Assembly: GCA_945643635.1 (NCBI GenBank) | Contig: CALZFC010000093.1 | Coordinates: 167,001 to 231,000 of the forward strand | Origin: Allodiplogaster sudhausi | Lineage: Eukaryota; Nematoda; Chromadorea; Rhabditida; Diplogasteridae | Direction of reading: 5' to 3' | Length of the DNA stretch: 64,000 bases | Shown here: piece after piece, positions 29,341 to 42,400 of the stretch | Layout of the letters: each line of letters opens with the position of its first letter | Position numbering within the stretch: position 1 is the stretch's first letter | Translations under genes and position numbers: made by a program | Notes under the pieces: generated by a model | The model's input: only the letters and a program-made list of their open reading frames with translations | Databases searched by the model: none | Told to the model about the DNA's origin: nothing

Positions 29341-32300
29341 TTTTTTATCGCTCATTTTTACTGCCAAAAACGGCATGTGTACACCGTTCATGCCCGATTT
29401 TTGGTTTTAGACTTTAGTTTGCGGGCTGGACATTCTGGAAAATTCCGTGTACATAGAGATATCATGTAGAAAACTTTTCCCCTTCTAGTAAATATAGGCA
29501 GGACTCTTTGCATCACATTTCTTGTTCTTTTATCGCTCATTTTTACTGCCAAAAACGGCATGTGTACACCGTTCATGCCCGATTTTTTTTTTAGACTTTA
29601 GTTTGCGGGCTGGACATTCTGGAAAATTCCGTGTACATAGAGATATCATGTAGAAAAAACTTTTCCACTTCTAGTAAATATAGGCAGGACTCTTTGCATC
29701 ACATTTCTTGTTCTTTTATCGCTCATTTTTACTGCCAAAAACGGCATGCGTACACCGTTCATGCCCGATTTTTGGTTTTTGACTTTAGTTTGCGGGCTGG
29801 ACATTCTGGAAAATTGCGTGTACATAGAGATATCATGTAGAAAACTTTTCCCCTTCTAGTAAATATAGGCAGGACTCTCTGCATCACATTTCTTGTTCTT
29901 TTATCGCTCATTTTTACTGCCAAAAACGGCATGCGTACACCGTTCATGCCCGATTTTTGGTTTTAGACTTTAGTTTGCGGGCTGGACATTCTGGAAAATT
30001 CCGTGTACATAGAGATATCATGTAGAAAAAACTTTTCCACTTCTAGTAAATATAGGCAGGACTCTTTGCATCACATTTCTTGTTCTTTTATCGCTCATTT
30101 TTACTGCCAAAAACGGCATGCGTACACCGTTCATGCCCGATTTTTGGTTTTAGACTTTAGTTTGCGGGCTGGACATTCTGGAAAATTGCGTGTACATAGA
30201 GATATCATGTAGAAAACTTTTCCCCTTCTAGTAAATATAGGCAGGACTCTCTGCATCACATTTCTTGTTCTTTTATCGCTCATTTTTACTGCCAAAAACG
30301 GCATGTGTACACCGTTCATGCCCGATTTTTGGTTTTAGACTTTAGTTTGCGGGCTGGACATTCTCTAAAATTGCGTGTACATAGAGATATCATGTAGAAA
30401 ACTTTTCCCCTTCTAGTAAATATAGGCAGGACTCTCTGCATCACATTTCTTGGTATTTTATCGCTCATTTTTACTGCCAAAAACGGCATGCGTACACCGT
30501 TCATGCCCGATTTTTGGTTTTAGACTTTAGTTTGCGGGCTGGACATTCTGGAAAATTGCGTGTACATAGAGATATCATGTAGAAAACTTTTCATCTTCTA
30601 GTAAATATAGGCAGGACTCTCTGCATCACATTTCTTGTTCTTTTATCGCTCATTTTTACTGCCAAAAACGGCATGCGTACACCGTTCATGCCCGATTTTT
30701 GGTTTTAGACTTTAGTTTGCGGGCTGGACATTCTGGAAAATTGCGTGTACATAGAGATATCATGTAGAAAACTTTTCCCCTTCTAGTAAATATAGGCAGG
30801 ACTCTCTGCATCACATTTCTGGTTCTTTTATCGCTCATTTTTACTGCCAAAAACGGCATGTGTACACCGTTCATGCCCGATTTTTGGTTTTAGACTTTAG
30901 TTTGCGGGCTGGACATTCTCTAAAATTGCGTGTACATAGAGATATCATGTAGAAAACTTTTCCCCTTCTAGTAAATATAGGCAGGACTCTCTGCATCACA
31001 TTTCTTGGTATTTTATCGCTCATTTTTACTGCCAAAAACGGCATGCGTACACCGTTCATGCCCGATTTTTGGTTTTAGACTTTAGTTTGCGGGCTGGACA
31101 TTCTGGAAAATTGCGTGTACATAGAGATATCATGTAGAAAACTTTTCCACTTCTAGTAAATATAGGCAGGACTCTCTGCATCACATTTCTTGTTCTTTTA
31201 TCGCTCATTTTTACTGCCAAAAACGGCCTGTGTACACCGTTCATGCCCGATTTTTGGTTTTAGACTTTAGTTTGCTAGCTGGACATTCTGGAAAATTCCG
31301 TGTACATAGAGATATCATGTAGAAAACTTTTCCCCTTCTAGTAAATATAGGCAGGACTCTTTGCATCACATTTCTTGTTCTTTTATCGCTCATTTTTACT
31401 GCCAAAAACGGCATGTGTACACCGTTCATGCCCGATTTTTGGTTTTAGACTTTAGTTTGCGGGCTGGACATTCTCTAAAATTGCGTGTTCATAGAGATAT
31501 CATGTAGAAAACTTTTCCCCTTCTAGTAAATATAGGCAGGACTCTTTGCATCACATTTCTTGTTCTTTTATCGCTCATTTTTACTGCCAAAAACGGCCTG
31601 TGTACACCGTTCATGCCCGATTTTTTGTTTTAGACTTTATTTTGCGGGCTGGACATTCTGGAAAATTCCGTGTACATAGAGATATCATGTAGAAAACTTT
31701 TCCCCTTCTAGTAAATATAGGCAGGACTCTCTGCATCACATTTCTTGTTCTTTTATCGCTCATTTTTACTGCCAAAAACGGCATGTGTACACCGTTTATG
31801 CCCGATTTTTGGTTTTAGACTTTAGTTTGCGGGCTGGACATTCTCTAAAATTGCGTGTACATAGAGATATCATGTAGAAAACTTTTCCCCTTCTAGTAAA
31901 TATAGGCAGGACTCTCTGCATCACATTTCTTGGTATTTTATCGCTCATTTTTACTGCCAAAAACGGCATGCGTACACCGTTCATGCCCGATTTTTGGTTT
32001 TAGACTTTAGTTTGCGGGCTGGACATTCTGGAAAATTGCGTGTACATAGAGATATCATGTAGAAAACTTTTCCCCTTCTAGTAAATATAGGCAGGACTCT
32101 CTGCATCACATTTCTTGTTCTTTTATCGCTCATTTTTACTGCCAAAAACGGCCTGTGTACACCGTTCATGCCCGATTTTTGGTTTTAGACTTTAGTTTGC
32201 GGGCTGGACATTCTGGAAAATTCCGTGTACATAGAGATATCATGTAGAAAACTTTTCCCCTTCTAGTAAATATAGGCAGGACTCTTTGCATCACATTTCT

Positions 32301-35300
32301 TGTTCTTTTATCGCTCATTTTTACTGCCAAAAACGGCATGCGTACACCGTTCATGCCCGATTTTTGTTTTTAGACTTTAGTTTGCGGGCTGGACATTCTG
32401 GAAAATTGCGTGTACATAGAGATATCATGTAGAAAACTTTTCATCTTCTAGTAAATATAGGCAGGACTCTCTGCATCACATTTCTTGTTCTTTTATCGCT
32501 CATTTTTACTGCCAAAAACGGCATGTGTACACCGTTCATGCCCGATTTTTGGTTTTAGACTTTAGTTTGCGGGCTGGACATTCTCTAAAATTGCGTGTAC
32601 ATAGCGATATCATGTAGAAAACTTTTCCCCTTCTAGTAAATATAGGCAGGACTCTCTGCATCACATTTCTTGGTATTTTATCGCTCATTTTTACTGCCAA
32701 AAACGGCATGCGTACACCGTTCATGCCCGATTTTTGGTTTTAGACTTTAGTTTGCGGGCTGGACATTCTGGAAAATTGCGTGTACATAGAGATATCATGT
32801 AGAAAACTTTTCCCCTTCTAGTAAATATAGGCAGGACTCTTTGCATCACATTTCTTGTTCTTTTATCTCTCATTTTTACTGCCAAAAACGGCTTGTGTAC
32901 ACCGTTCATGCCCGATTTTTGGTTTTAGACTTTAGTTTGCGGGCTGGACATTCTCTAAAATTGCGTGTTCGTAGAGATATCATGTAGAAAACTTTTCCCC
33001 TTCTAGTAAATATAGGCACGACTCTTTGCATCACATTTCTTGTTCTTTTATCGCTCATTTTTAATGCCAAAAACGGCCTGTGTACACCGTTCATGCCCGA
33101 TTTTTTGTTTTAGACTTTATTTTGCGGGCTGGACATTCTGGAAAATTCCGTGTACATAGAGATATCATGTAGAAAACTTTTCCCCTTCTAGTAAATATAG
33201 GCAGGACTCTTTGCATCACATTTCTTGTTCTTTTATCGCTCATTTTTACTGCCAAAAACGGCATGCGTACACCGTTCATGCCCGATTTTTGGTTTTAGAC
33301 TTTAGTTTGCGGGCTGGACATTCTGGAAAATTGCGTGTACATAGAGATATCATGTAGAAAACTTTTCATCTTCTAGTAAATATAGGCAGGACTCTCTGCA
33401 TCACATTTCTTGTTCTTTTATCGCTCATTTTTACTACCAAAAACGGCATGTGTACACCGTTCATGCCCGATTTTTGGTTTTAGACTTTAGTTTGCGGGCT
33501 GGACATTCTCTAAAATTGCGTGTACATAGCGATATCATGTAGAAAACTTTTCCCCTTCTAGTAAATATAGGCAGGACTCTCTGCATCACATTTCTTGGTA
33601 TTTTATCGCTCATTTTTACTGCCAAAAACGGCATGCGTACACCGTTCATGCCCGATTTTTGGTTTTAGACTTTAGTTTGCGGGCTGGACATTCTGGAAAA
33701 TTGAGTGTACATAGAGATATCATGTAGAAAACTTTTCCCCTTCTAGTAAATATAGGCAGGACTCTCTGCATCACATTTCTTGTTCTTTTATCGCTCATTT
33801 TTACGGCCAAAAACGGCCTGTGTACACCGTTCATGCCCGATTTTTGGTTTTAGACTTTAGTTTGCGGGCTGGACATTCTGGAAAATTGCGTGTACATAGA
33901 GATATCGTGTAGAAAACTTTTCATCTTCTAGTAAATATAGGCAGGACTCTCTGCATCACATTTCTTGTTCTTTTATCGCTCATTTTTACTGCCAAAAACG
34001 GCATGTGTACACCGTTCATGCCCGATTTTTGGTTTTAGACTTTAGTTTGCGGGCTGGACATTCTCTAAAATTGCGTGTACATAGCGATATCATGTAGAAA
34101 ACTTTTCCCCTTCTAGTAAATATAGGCAGGACTCTCTGCATCACATTTCTTGGTATTTTATCGCTCATTTTTACTGCCAAAAACGGCATGCGTACACCGT
34201 TCATGCCCGATTTTTGGTTTTAGACTTTAGTTTGCGGGCTGGACATTCTGGAAAATTGCGTGTACATAGAGATATCATGTAGAAAACTTTTCCCCTTCTA
34301 GTAAATATAGGCAGGACTCTTTGCATCACATTTCTTGTTCTTTTATCTCTCATTTTTACTGCCAAAAACGGCTTGTGTACACCGTTCATGCCCGATTTTT
34401 GGTTTTAGACTTTAGTTTGCGGGCTGGACATTCTCTAAAATTGCGTGTTCGTAGAGATATCATGTAGAAAACTTTTCCCCTTCTAGTAAATATAGGCACG
34501 ACTCTTTGCATCACATTTCTTGTTCTTTTATCGCTCATTTTTAATGCCAAAAACGGCCTGTGTACACCGTTCATGCCCGATTTTTTGTTTTAGACTTTAT
34601 TTTGCGGGCTGGACATTCTGGAAAATTCCGTGTACATAGAGATATCATGTAGAAAACTTTTCCCCTTCTAGTAAATATAGGCAGGACTCTTTGCATCACA
34701 TTTCTTGTTCTTTTATCGCTCATTTTTACTGCCAAAAACGGCATGCGTACACCGTTCATGCCCGATTTTTGGTTTTAGACTTTAGTTTGCGGGCTGGACA
34801 TTCTGGAAAATTGCGTGTACATAGAGATATCATGTAGAAAACTTTTCCCCTTCTAGTAAATATAGGCACGACTCTTTGCATCACATTTCTTGTTTTTTTA
34901 TCGCTCATTTTTAATGCCAAAAACGGCCTGTGTACACCGTTCATGCCCGATTTTTTGTTTTAGACTTTATTTTGCGGGCTGGACATTCTGGAAAATTCCG
35001 TGTACATAGAGATATCATGTAGAAAACTTTTCCCCTTCTAGTAAATATAGGCAGGACTCTTTGCATCACATTTCTTGTTCTTTTATCTCTCATTTTTACT
35101 GCCAAAAACGGCTTGTGTACACCATTCATGCCCGATTTTTTTTTTGACTTTAGTTTGCGGGCTGGACATTCTGGAAAATTCCGTGTACATAGAGATATCA
35201 TGTAGAAAAAACTTTTCCACTTCTAGTAAATATAGGCAGGACTCTTTGCATCACATTTCTTGTTCTTTTATCGCTCATTTTTACTGCCAAAAACGGCATG

Positions 35301-38300
35301 CGTACACCATTCATGCCCGATTTTTTTTTTGACTTTAGTTTGCGGGCTAGACATTCTGGAAAATTCCGTGTACATAGAGATATCATGTAGAAAACTTTTC
35401 CCCTTCTAGTAAATATAGGCAGGACTCTCTGCATCACATTTCTTGTTCTTTTATCGCTCATTTATACTGCCAAAAACGGCATGCGTACACCGTTCATGCC
35501 CGATTTTTGGTTTTAGACTTTAGTTTGCGGGCTGGACATTCTGGAAAATTCCGTGTACATAGAGATATCATGTAGAAAAAACTTTTCCACTTCTAGTAAA
35601 TATAGGTAGGACTCTTTGCATCACATTTCTTGTTCTTTTATCGCTCATTTATACTGCCAAAAACGGCATGCGTACACCGTTCATGCCCGATTTTTGGTTT
35701 TAGACTTTAGTTTGCGGGCTGGACATTCTGGAAAATTGCGTGTACATAGAGATATCATGTAGAAAACTTTTCCCCTTCTAGTAAATATAGGCAGGACTCT
35801 CTGCATCACATTTCTTGTTCTTTTATCGCTCATTTTTACTGCCAAAAACGGCATGTGTACACCGTTCATGCCCGATTTTTGGTTTTAGACTTTAGTTTGC
35901 GGGCTGGACATTCTCTAAAATTGCGTGTACATAGCGATATCATGTAGAAAACTTTTCCCCTTCTAGTAAATATAGGCAGGACTCTCTGCATCACATTTCT
36001 TGGTATTTTATCGCTCATTTTTACTGCCAAAAACGGCATGCGTACACCGTTCATGCCCGATTTTTGGTTTTAGACTTTAGTTTGCGGGCTGGACATTCTG
36101 GAAAATTGCGTGTACATAGAGATATCATGTAGAAAACTTTTCATCTTCTAGTAAATATAGGCAGGACTCTCTGCATCACATTTCTTGGTAATTTATCGCT
36201 CATTTTTACTGCCAAAAACGGCATGCGTACACCGTTCATGCCCGATTTTTGGTTTTAGACTTTAGTTTGCGGGCTGGACATTCTGGAAAATTGCGTGTAC
36301 ATAGAGATATCATGTAGAAAACTTTTCCCCTTCTAGTAAATATAGGCAGGACTCTCTGCATCACATTTCTGGTTCTTTTATCGCTCATTTTTACTGCCAA
36401 AAACGGCATGTGTACACCGTTCATGCCCGATTTTTGGTTTTAGACTTTAGTTTGCGGGCTGGACATTCTCTAAAATTGCGTGTACATAGCGATATCATGT
36501 AGAAAACTTTTCCCCTTCTAGTAAATATAGGCAGGACTCTCTGCATCACATTTCTTGGTATTTTATCGCTCATTTTTACTGCCAAAAACGGCATGCGTAC
36601 ACCGTTCATGCCCGATTTTTGGTTTTAGACTTTAGTTTGCGGGCTGGACATTCTGGAAAATTGCGTGTACATAGAGATATCATGTAGAAAACTTTTCCAC
36701 TTCTAGTAAATATAGGCAGGACTCTCTGCATCACATTTCTTGTTCTTTTATCGCTCATTTTTACTGCCAAAAACGGCCTGTGTACACCGTTCATGCCCGA
36801 TTTTTGGTTTTAGACTTTAGTTTGCTAGCTGGACATTCTGGAAAATTCCGTGTACATAGAGATATCATGTAGAAAACTTTTCCCCTTCTAGTAAATATAG
36901 GCAGGACTCTTTGCATCACATTTCTTGTTCTTTTATCTCTCATTTTTACTGCCAAAAACGGCTTGTGTACACCGTTCATGCCCGATTTTTGGTTTTAGAC
37001 TTTAGTTTGCGGGCTGGACATTCTCTAAAATTGCGTGTTCGCAGAGATATCATGTAGAAAACTTTTCCCCTTCTAGTAAATATAGGCACGACTCTTTGCA
37101 TCACATTACTTGTTCTTTTATCGCTCATTTTTAATGCCAAAAACGGCCTGTGTACACCGTTCATGCCCGATTTTTTGTTTTAGACTTTATTTTGCGGGCT
37201 GGACATTCTGGAAAATTCCGTGTACATAGAGATATCATGTAGAAAACTTTTCCCCTTCTAGTAAATATAGGCAGGACTCTTTGCATCACATTTCTTGTTC
37301 TTTTATCGCTCATTTTTACTGCCAAAAACGGCATGCGTACACCGTTCATGCCCGATTTTTGGTTTTAGACTTTAGTTTGCGGGCTGGACATTCTGGAAAA
37401 TTGCGTGTACATAGAGATATCATGTAGAAAACTTTTCATCTTCTAGTAAATATAGGCAGGACTCTCTGCATCACATTTCTTGTTCTTTTATCGCTCATTT
37501 TTACTGCCAAAAACGGCATGTGTACACCGTTCATGCCCGATTTTTGGTTTTAGACTTTAGTTTGCGGGCTGGACATTCTCTAAAATTGCGTGTACATAGC
37601 GATATCATGTAGAAAACTTTTCCCCTTCTAGTAAATATAGGCAGGACTCTCTGCATCACATTTCTTGGTATTTTATCGCTCATTTTTACTGCCAAAAACG
37701 GCATGTGTGCACCGTTCATGCCCGATTTTTGGTTTTAGACTTTAGTTTGCGGGCTGGACATTCTCTAAAATTGCGTGTACATAGCGATATCATGTAGAAA
37801 ACTTTTCCCCTTCTAGTAAATATAGGCAGGACTCTCTGCATCACATTTCTTGGTATTTTATCGCTCATTTTTACTGCCAAAAACGGCATGCGTACACCGT
37901 TCATGCCCGATTTTTGGTTTTAGACTTTAGTTTGCGGGCTGGACATTCTGGAAAATTGCGTGTACATAGAGATATCATGTAGAAAACTTTTCATCTTCTA
38001 GTAAATATAGGCAGGACTCTCTGCATCACATTTCTTGTTCTTTTATCGCTCATTTTTACTGCCAAAAACGGCATGTGTACACCGTTCATGCCCGATTTTT
38101 GGTTTTAGACTTTAGTTTGCGGGCTGGACATTCTCTAAAATTGCGTGTACATAGCGATATCATGTAGAAAACTTTTCCCCTTCTAGTAAATATAGGCAGG
38201 ACTCTCTGCATCACATTTCTTGGTATTTTATCGCTCATTTTTACTGCCAAAAACGGCATGCGTACACCGTTCATGCCCGATTTTTGGCTTTAGACTTTAG

Positions 38301-39430
38301 TTTGCGGGCTGGACATTCTGGAAAATTGCGTGTACATAGAGATATCATGTAGAAAACTTTTCATCTTCTAGTAAATATAGGCAGGACTCTCTGCATCACA
38401 TTTCTTGTTCTTTTATCGCTCATTTTTACTGCCAAAAACGGCATGTGTACACCGTTCATGCCCGATTTTTGGTTTTAGACTTTAGTTTGCGGGCTGGACA
38501 TTCTCTAAAATTGCGTGTACATAGCGATATCATGTAGAAAACTTTTCCCCTTCTAGTAAATATAGGCAGGACTCTCTGCATCACATTTCTTGGTATTTTA
38601 TCGCTCATTTTTACCGCCAAAAACGGCATGCGTACACCGTTCATGCCCGATTTTTGGTTTTAGACTTTAGTTTGCGGGCTGGACATTCTGGAAAATTGCG
38701 TGTACATAGAGATATCATGTAGAAAACTTTTCCCCTTCTAGTAAATATAGGCAGGACTCTCTGCATCACATTTCTTGTTCTTTTATCGCTCATTTTTACT
38801 GCCAAAAACGGCATGTGTACACCGTTCATGCCCGATTTTTGGTTTTAGACTTTAGTTTGCGGGCTGGACATTCTCTAAAATTGCGTGTACATAGCGATAT
38901 CATGTAGAAAACTTTCCCCTTCTAGTAAATATAGGCAGGACTCTCTGCATCACATTTCTTGGTATTTTATCGCTCATTTTTACTGTCAAAAACGGCATGC
39001 GTACACCGTTCATGCCCGATTTTTGGTTTTAGACTTTAGTTTTTGTGCTGGACATTCTGGAAAATTGCGTGTACATAGAGATATCATGTAGAAAACTTTT
39101 CATCTTCTAGTAAATATAGGCAGGACTCTCTGCATCACATTTATTGTTCTTTTATTGCTCATTTTGACTGCCAAAAACGGCATGTGTACACCGTTCATGC
39201 CCGATTTTTGGTTTTAGACTTTAGTTTGCGGGCTGGACATTCTCTAAAATTGCGTGTACATAGCGATATCATGTAGAAAACTTTTCCCCTTCTAGTAAAT
39301 ATAGGCAGGACTCTCTGCATCACATTTCTTGGTATTTTATCGCTCATTTTTACTGCCAAAAACGGCATGCGTACACCGTTCATGCCCGATTTTTGGTTTT
39401 AGACTTTAGTTTGCGGGCTGGACATTCTGG
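29341..39430. repeat. Satellite middle zone, diverged monomers in 370-bp dimers and block duplications
   Basis: About 54 monomers with shared derived variants that are rare in the core: TTCTCTAAAATT for TTCTGGAAAATT, TTGGTATTTTATC for TTGTTCTTTTATC, TTTTCATCTTC for TTTTCCCCTTC, ATAGCGATATC for ATAGAGATATC, and GGCCTG or GGCTTG for GGCATG. From about 37.5 to 39.4 kb two kinds alternate strictly, with the CTCTAAAATT plus GGTATTTT kind returning every 370 bp (monomers ending near 37,904, 38,274, 38,644 and 39,383). Large segments are duplicated inside the zone: 30.54-31.8 kb against 36.09-37.3 kb (offset 5,550 bp, exactly 30 monomers) and 32.5-33.3 kb against 34.0-34.8 kb (offset 1,480 bp, exactly 8 monomers). 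Confidence 0.9.
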
Positions 39431-42400
39431 AAAATTGCGTGTACATAGAGATATCATGTAGAAAAACTTTTCCACTTCTAGTAAATATAGGCAGGACTCT
39501 TTGCATCACATTTCTTGTTCTTTTATCGCTCATTTTTACCGCCAAAAACGGCATGTGTACACCGTTCATGCCCGATTTTTGGTTTTAGACTTTAGTTTGC
39601 GGGCTGGACATTCTCTAAAATTGCGTATACATAGAGATATCATGTAGAAAAAACTTTTACACTTCTAGTTAATATAGGCAGGACTCTTTGCATCACATTT
39701 CTTGTTCTTTTATCGCTCATTTTTACTGCCAAAAACGGCATGCGTACACCGTTCATGCTCGATTTTTGGTTTTAGACTTTAGTTTGCGGGCTGGACATTC
39801 TGGAAAATTGCGTGTACATAGAGATATCATGTAGAAAACTTTTCCCCTTCTAGTAAATATAGGCAGGACTCTTTGCATCACAGTTCTTGTTCTTTTATCG
39901 CTCATTTTTACTGCCAAAAACCGCCTGTGTACACCGTTCATGCCCGATTTTTTTTTGACTTTAGTTTGCGGGCTGGACATTCTGGAAAATTCCGTGTACA
40001 TAGAGATATCATGTAGAAAAAACTTTTCCACTTCTAGTAAATATAGGCAGGACTCTCTGCATCACATTTCTTGTTATTTTATCGCTCATTTTTACTGTCA
40101 AAAACGGCATGTGTACACCGTTCATGCCCGATTTTTGGTTTTTGACTTTAGTTTGCGGGCTGGACATTCTGGAAAATTCCGTGTACATAGAGATATCATG
40201 TAGAAAAACTTTTCCACTTCTAGTAAATATAGGCAGGACTCTTTGCATCACATTTCTTGTTCTTTTATCGCTCATTTTTACCGCCAAAAACGGCATGTGT
40301 ACACCGTTCATGCCCGATTTTTGGTTTTAGACTTTAGTTTGCGGGCTGGACATTCTCTAAAATTGCGTATACATAGAGATATCATGTAGAAAAAACTTTT
40401 ACACTTCTAGTTAACATAGGCAGGACTCTTTGCATCACATTTCTTGTTCTTTTATCGCTCATTTTTACTGCCAAAAACGGCATGCGTACACCGTTCATGC
40501 TCGATTTTTGGTTTTAGACTTTAGTTTGCGGGCTGGACATTCTGGAAAATTGCGTGTACATAGAGATATCATGTAGAAAACTTTTCCCCTTCTAGTAAAT
40601 ATAGGCAGGACTCTTTGCATCACATTTCTTGTTCTTTTATCGCTCATTTTTACTGCCAAAAACGGCATGCGTACACCATTCATGCCCGATTTTTTTTTTG
40701 ACTTTAGTTTGCGGGCTGGACATTCTGGAAAATTCCGTGTACATAGAGATATCATGTAGAAAAAACTTTTCCACTTCTAGTAAATATAGGCAGGACTCTT
40801 TGCATCACATTTCTTGTTCTTTTATCGCTCATTTTTACTGCCAAAAACGGCATGCGTACACCGTTCATGCCGATTTCTGGTTTTAGACTTTAGTTTGCGG
40901 GCTGGACATTCTGGAAAATTCCGTGTACATAGAGATATCATGTAGAAAACTTTTCCACTTCTAGTAAATATAGGCAGGACTCTTTGCATCACATTTCTTG
41001 TTCTTTTATCGCTCATTTTTACCGCCAAAAACGGCATGTGTACACCGTTCATGCCCGATTTTTGGTTTTAGACTTTAGTTTGCGGGCTGGACATTCTCTA
41101 AAATTGCGTATACATAGAGATATCATGTAGAAAAAACTTTTACACTTCTAGTTAACATAGGCAGGACTCTTTGCATCACATTTCTTGTTCTTTTATCGCT
41201 CATTTTTACTGCCAAAAACGGCATGCGTACACCGTTCATGCTCGATTTTTGGTTTTAGACTTTAGTTTGCGGGCTGGACATTCTGGAAAATTGCGTGTAC
41301 ATAGAGATATCATGTAGAAAACTTTTCCCCTTCTAGTAAATATAGGCAGGACTCTTTGCATCACATTTCTTGTTCTTTTATCGCTCATTTTTACTGCCAA
41401 AAACGGCATGCGTACACCATTCATGCCCGATTTTTTTTTTGACTTTAGTTTGCGGGCTGGACATTCTGGAAAATTCCGTGTACATAGAGATATCATGTAG
41501 AAAAAACTTTTCCACTTCTAGTAAATATAGGCAGGACTCTTTGCATCACATTTCTTGTTCTTTTATCGCTCATTTTTACTGCCAAAAACGGCATGCGTAC
41601 ACCGTTCATGCCGATTTCTGGTTTTAGACTTTAGTTTGCGGGCTGGACATTCTGGAAAATTCCGTGTACATAGAGATATCATGTAGAAAACTTTTCCCCT
41701 TCTAGTAAATATAGGCAGGACTCTTTGCATCACATTTCTTGTTCTTTTATCGCTCATTTTTACTGCCAAAAACGGTATGCGTACACCATTCATGCCCGAT
41801 TTTTTTTTGACTTTAGTTTGCGGGCTGGACATTTTCTAAAATTGCGTGTACATAGAGATATCATGTAGAAAACTTTTCCCCTTCTAGTAAATATAGGCAG
41901 GACTCTCTGCATCACATTTCTTGTTATTTTATCGCTCATTTTTACTGCCAAAAACGGCATGTGTTCACCGTTCATGCCCGATTTTTGGTTTTTGACTTTA
42001 GTTTGCGGGCTGGACATTCTGGAAAATTCCGTGTACATAGAGATATCATGTAGAAAAAACTTTTCCACTTCTAGTAAATATAGGCAGGACTCTTTGCATC
42101 ACATTTCTTGTTCTTTTATCGCTCATTTTTACTGCCAAAAACGGCATGCGTACACCATTCATGCCCGATTTTTTTTAGACTTTAGTTTGCGGGCTGGACA
42201 TTCTGGAAAATTCCGTGTACATAGAGATATCATGTAGAAAACTTTTCCCCTTCTAGTAAATATAGGCAGGACTCTTTGCATCACATTTCTTGTTCTTTTA
42301 TCGCTCATTTTTACTGCCAAAAACGGCATGCGTACACCATTCATGCCCGATTTTTTTTTTGACTTTAGTTTGCGGGCTGGACATTCTGGAAAATTCCGTG

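Noticed and set aside
176..29576. Operon-like translational coupling of 62-aa genes
   Set aside because: ATGA overlaps would suggest a bacterial polycistron, but the flanking genes are intron-rich and nematode-like, and the frames show no sign of selection.
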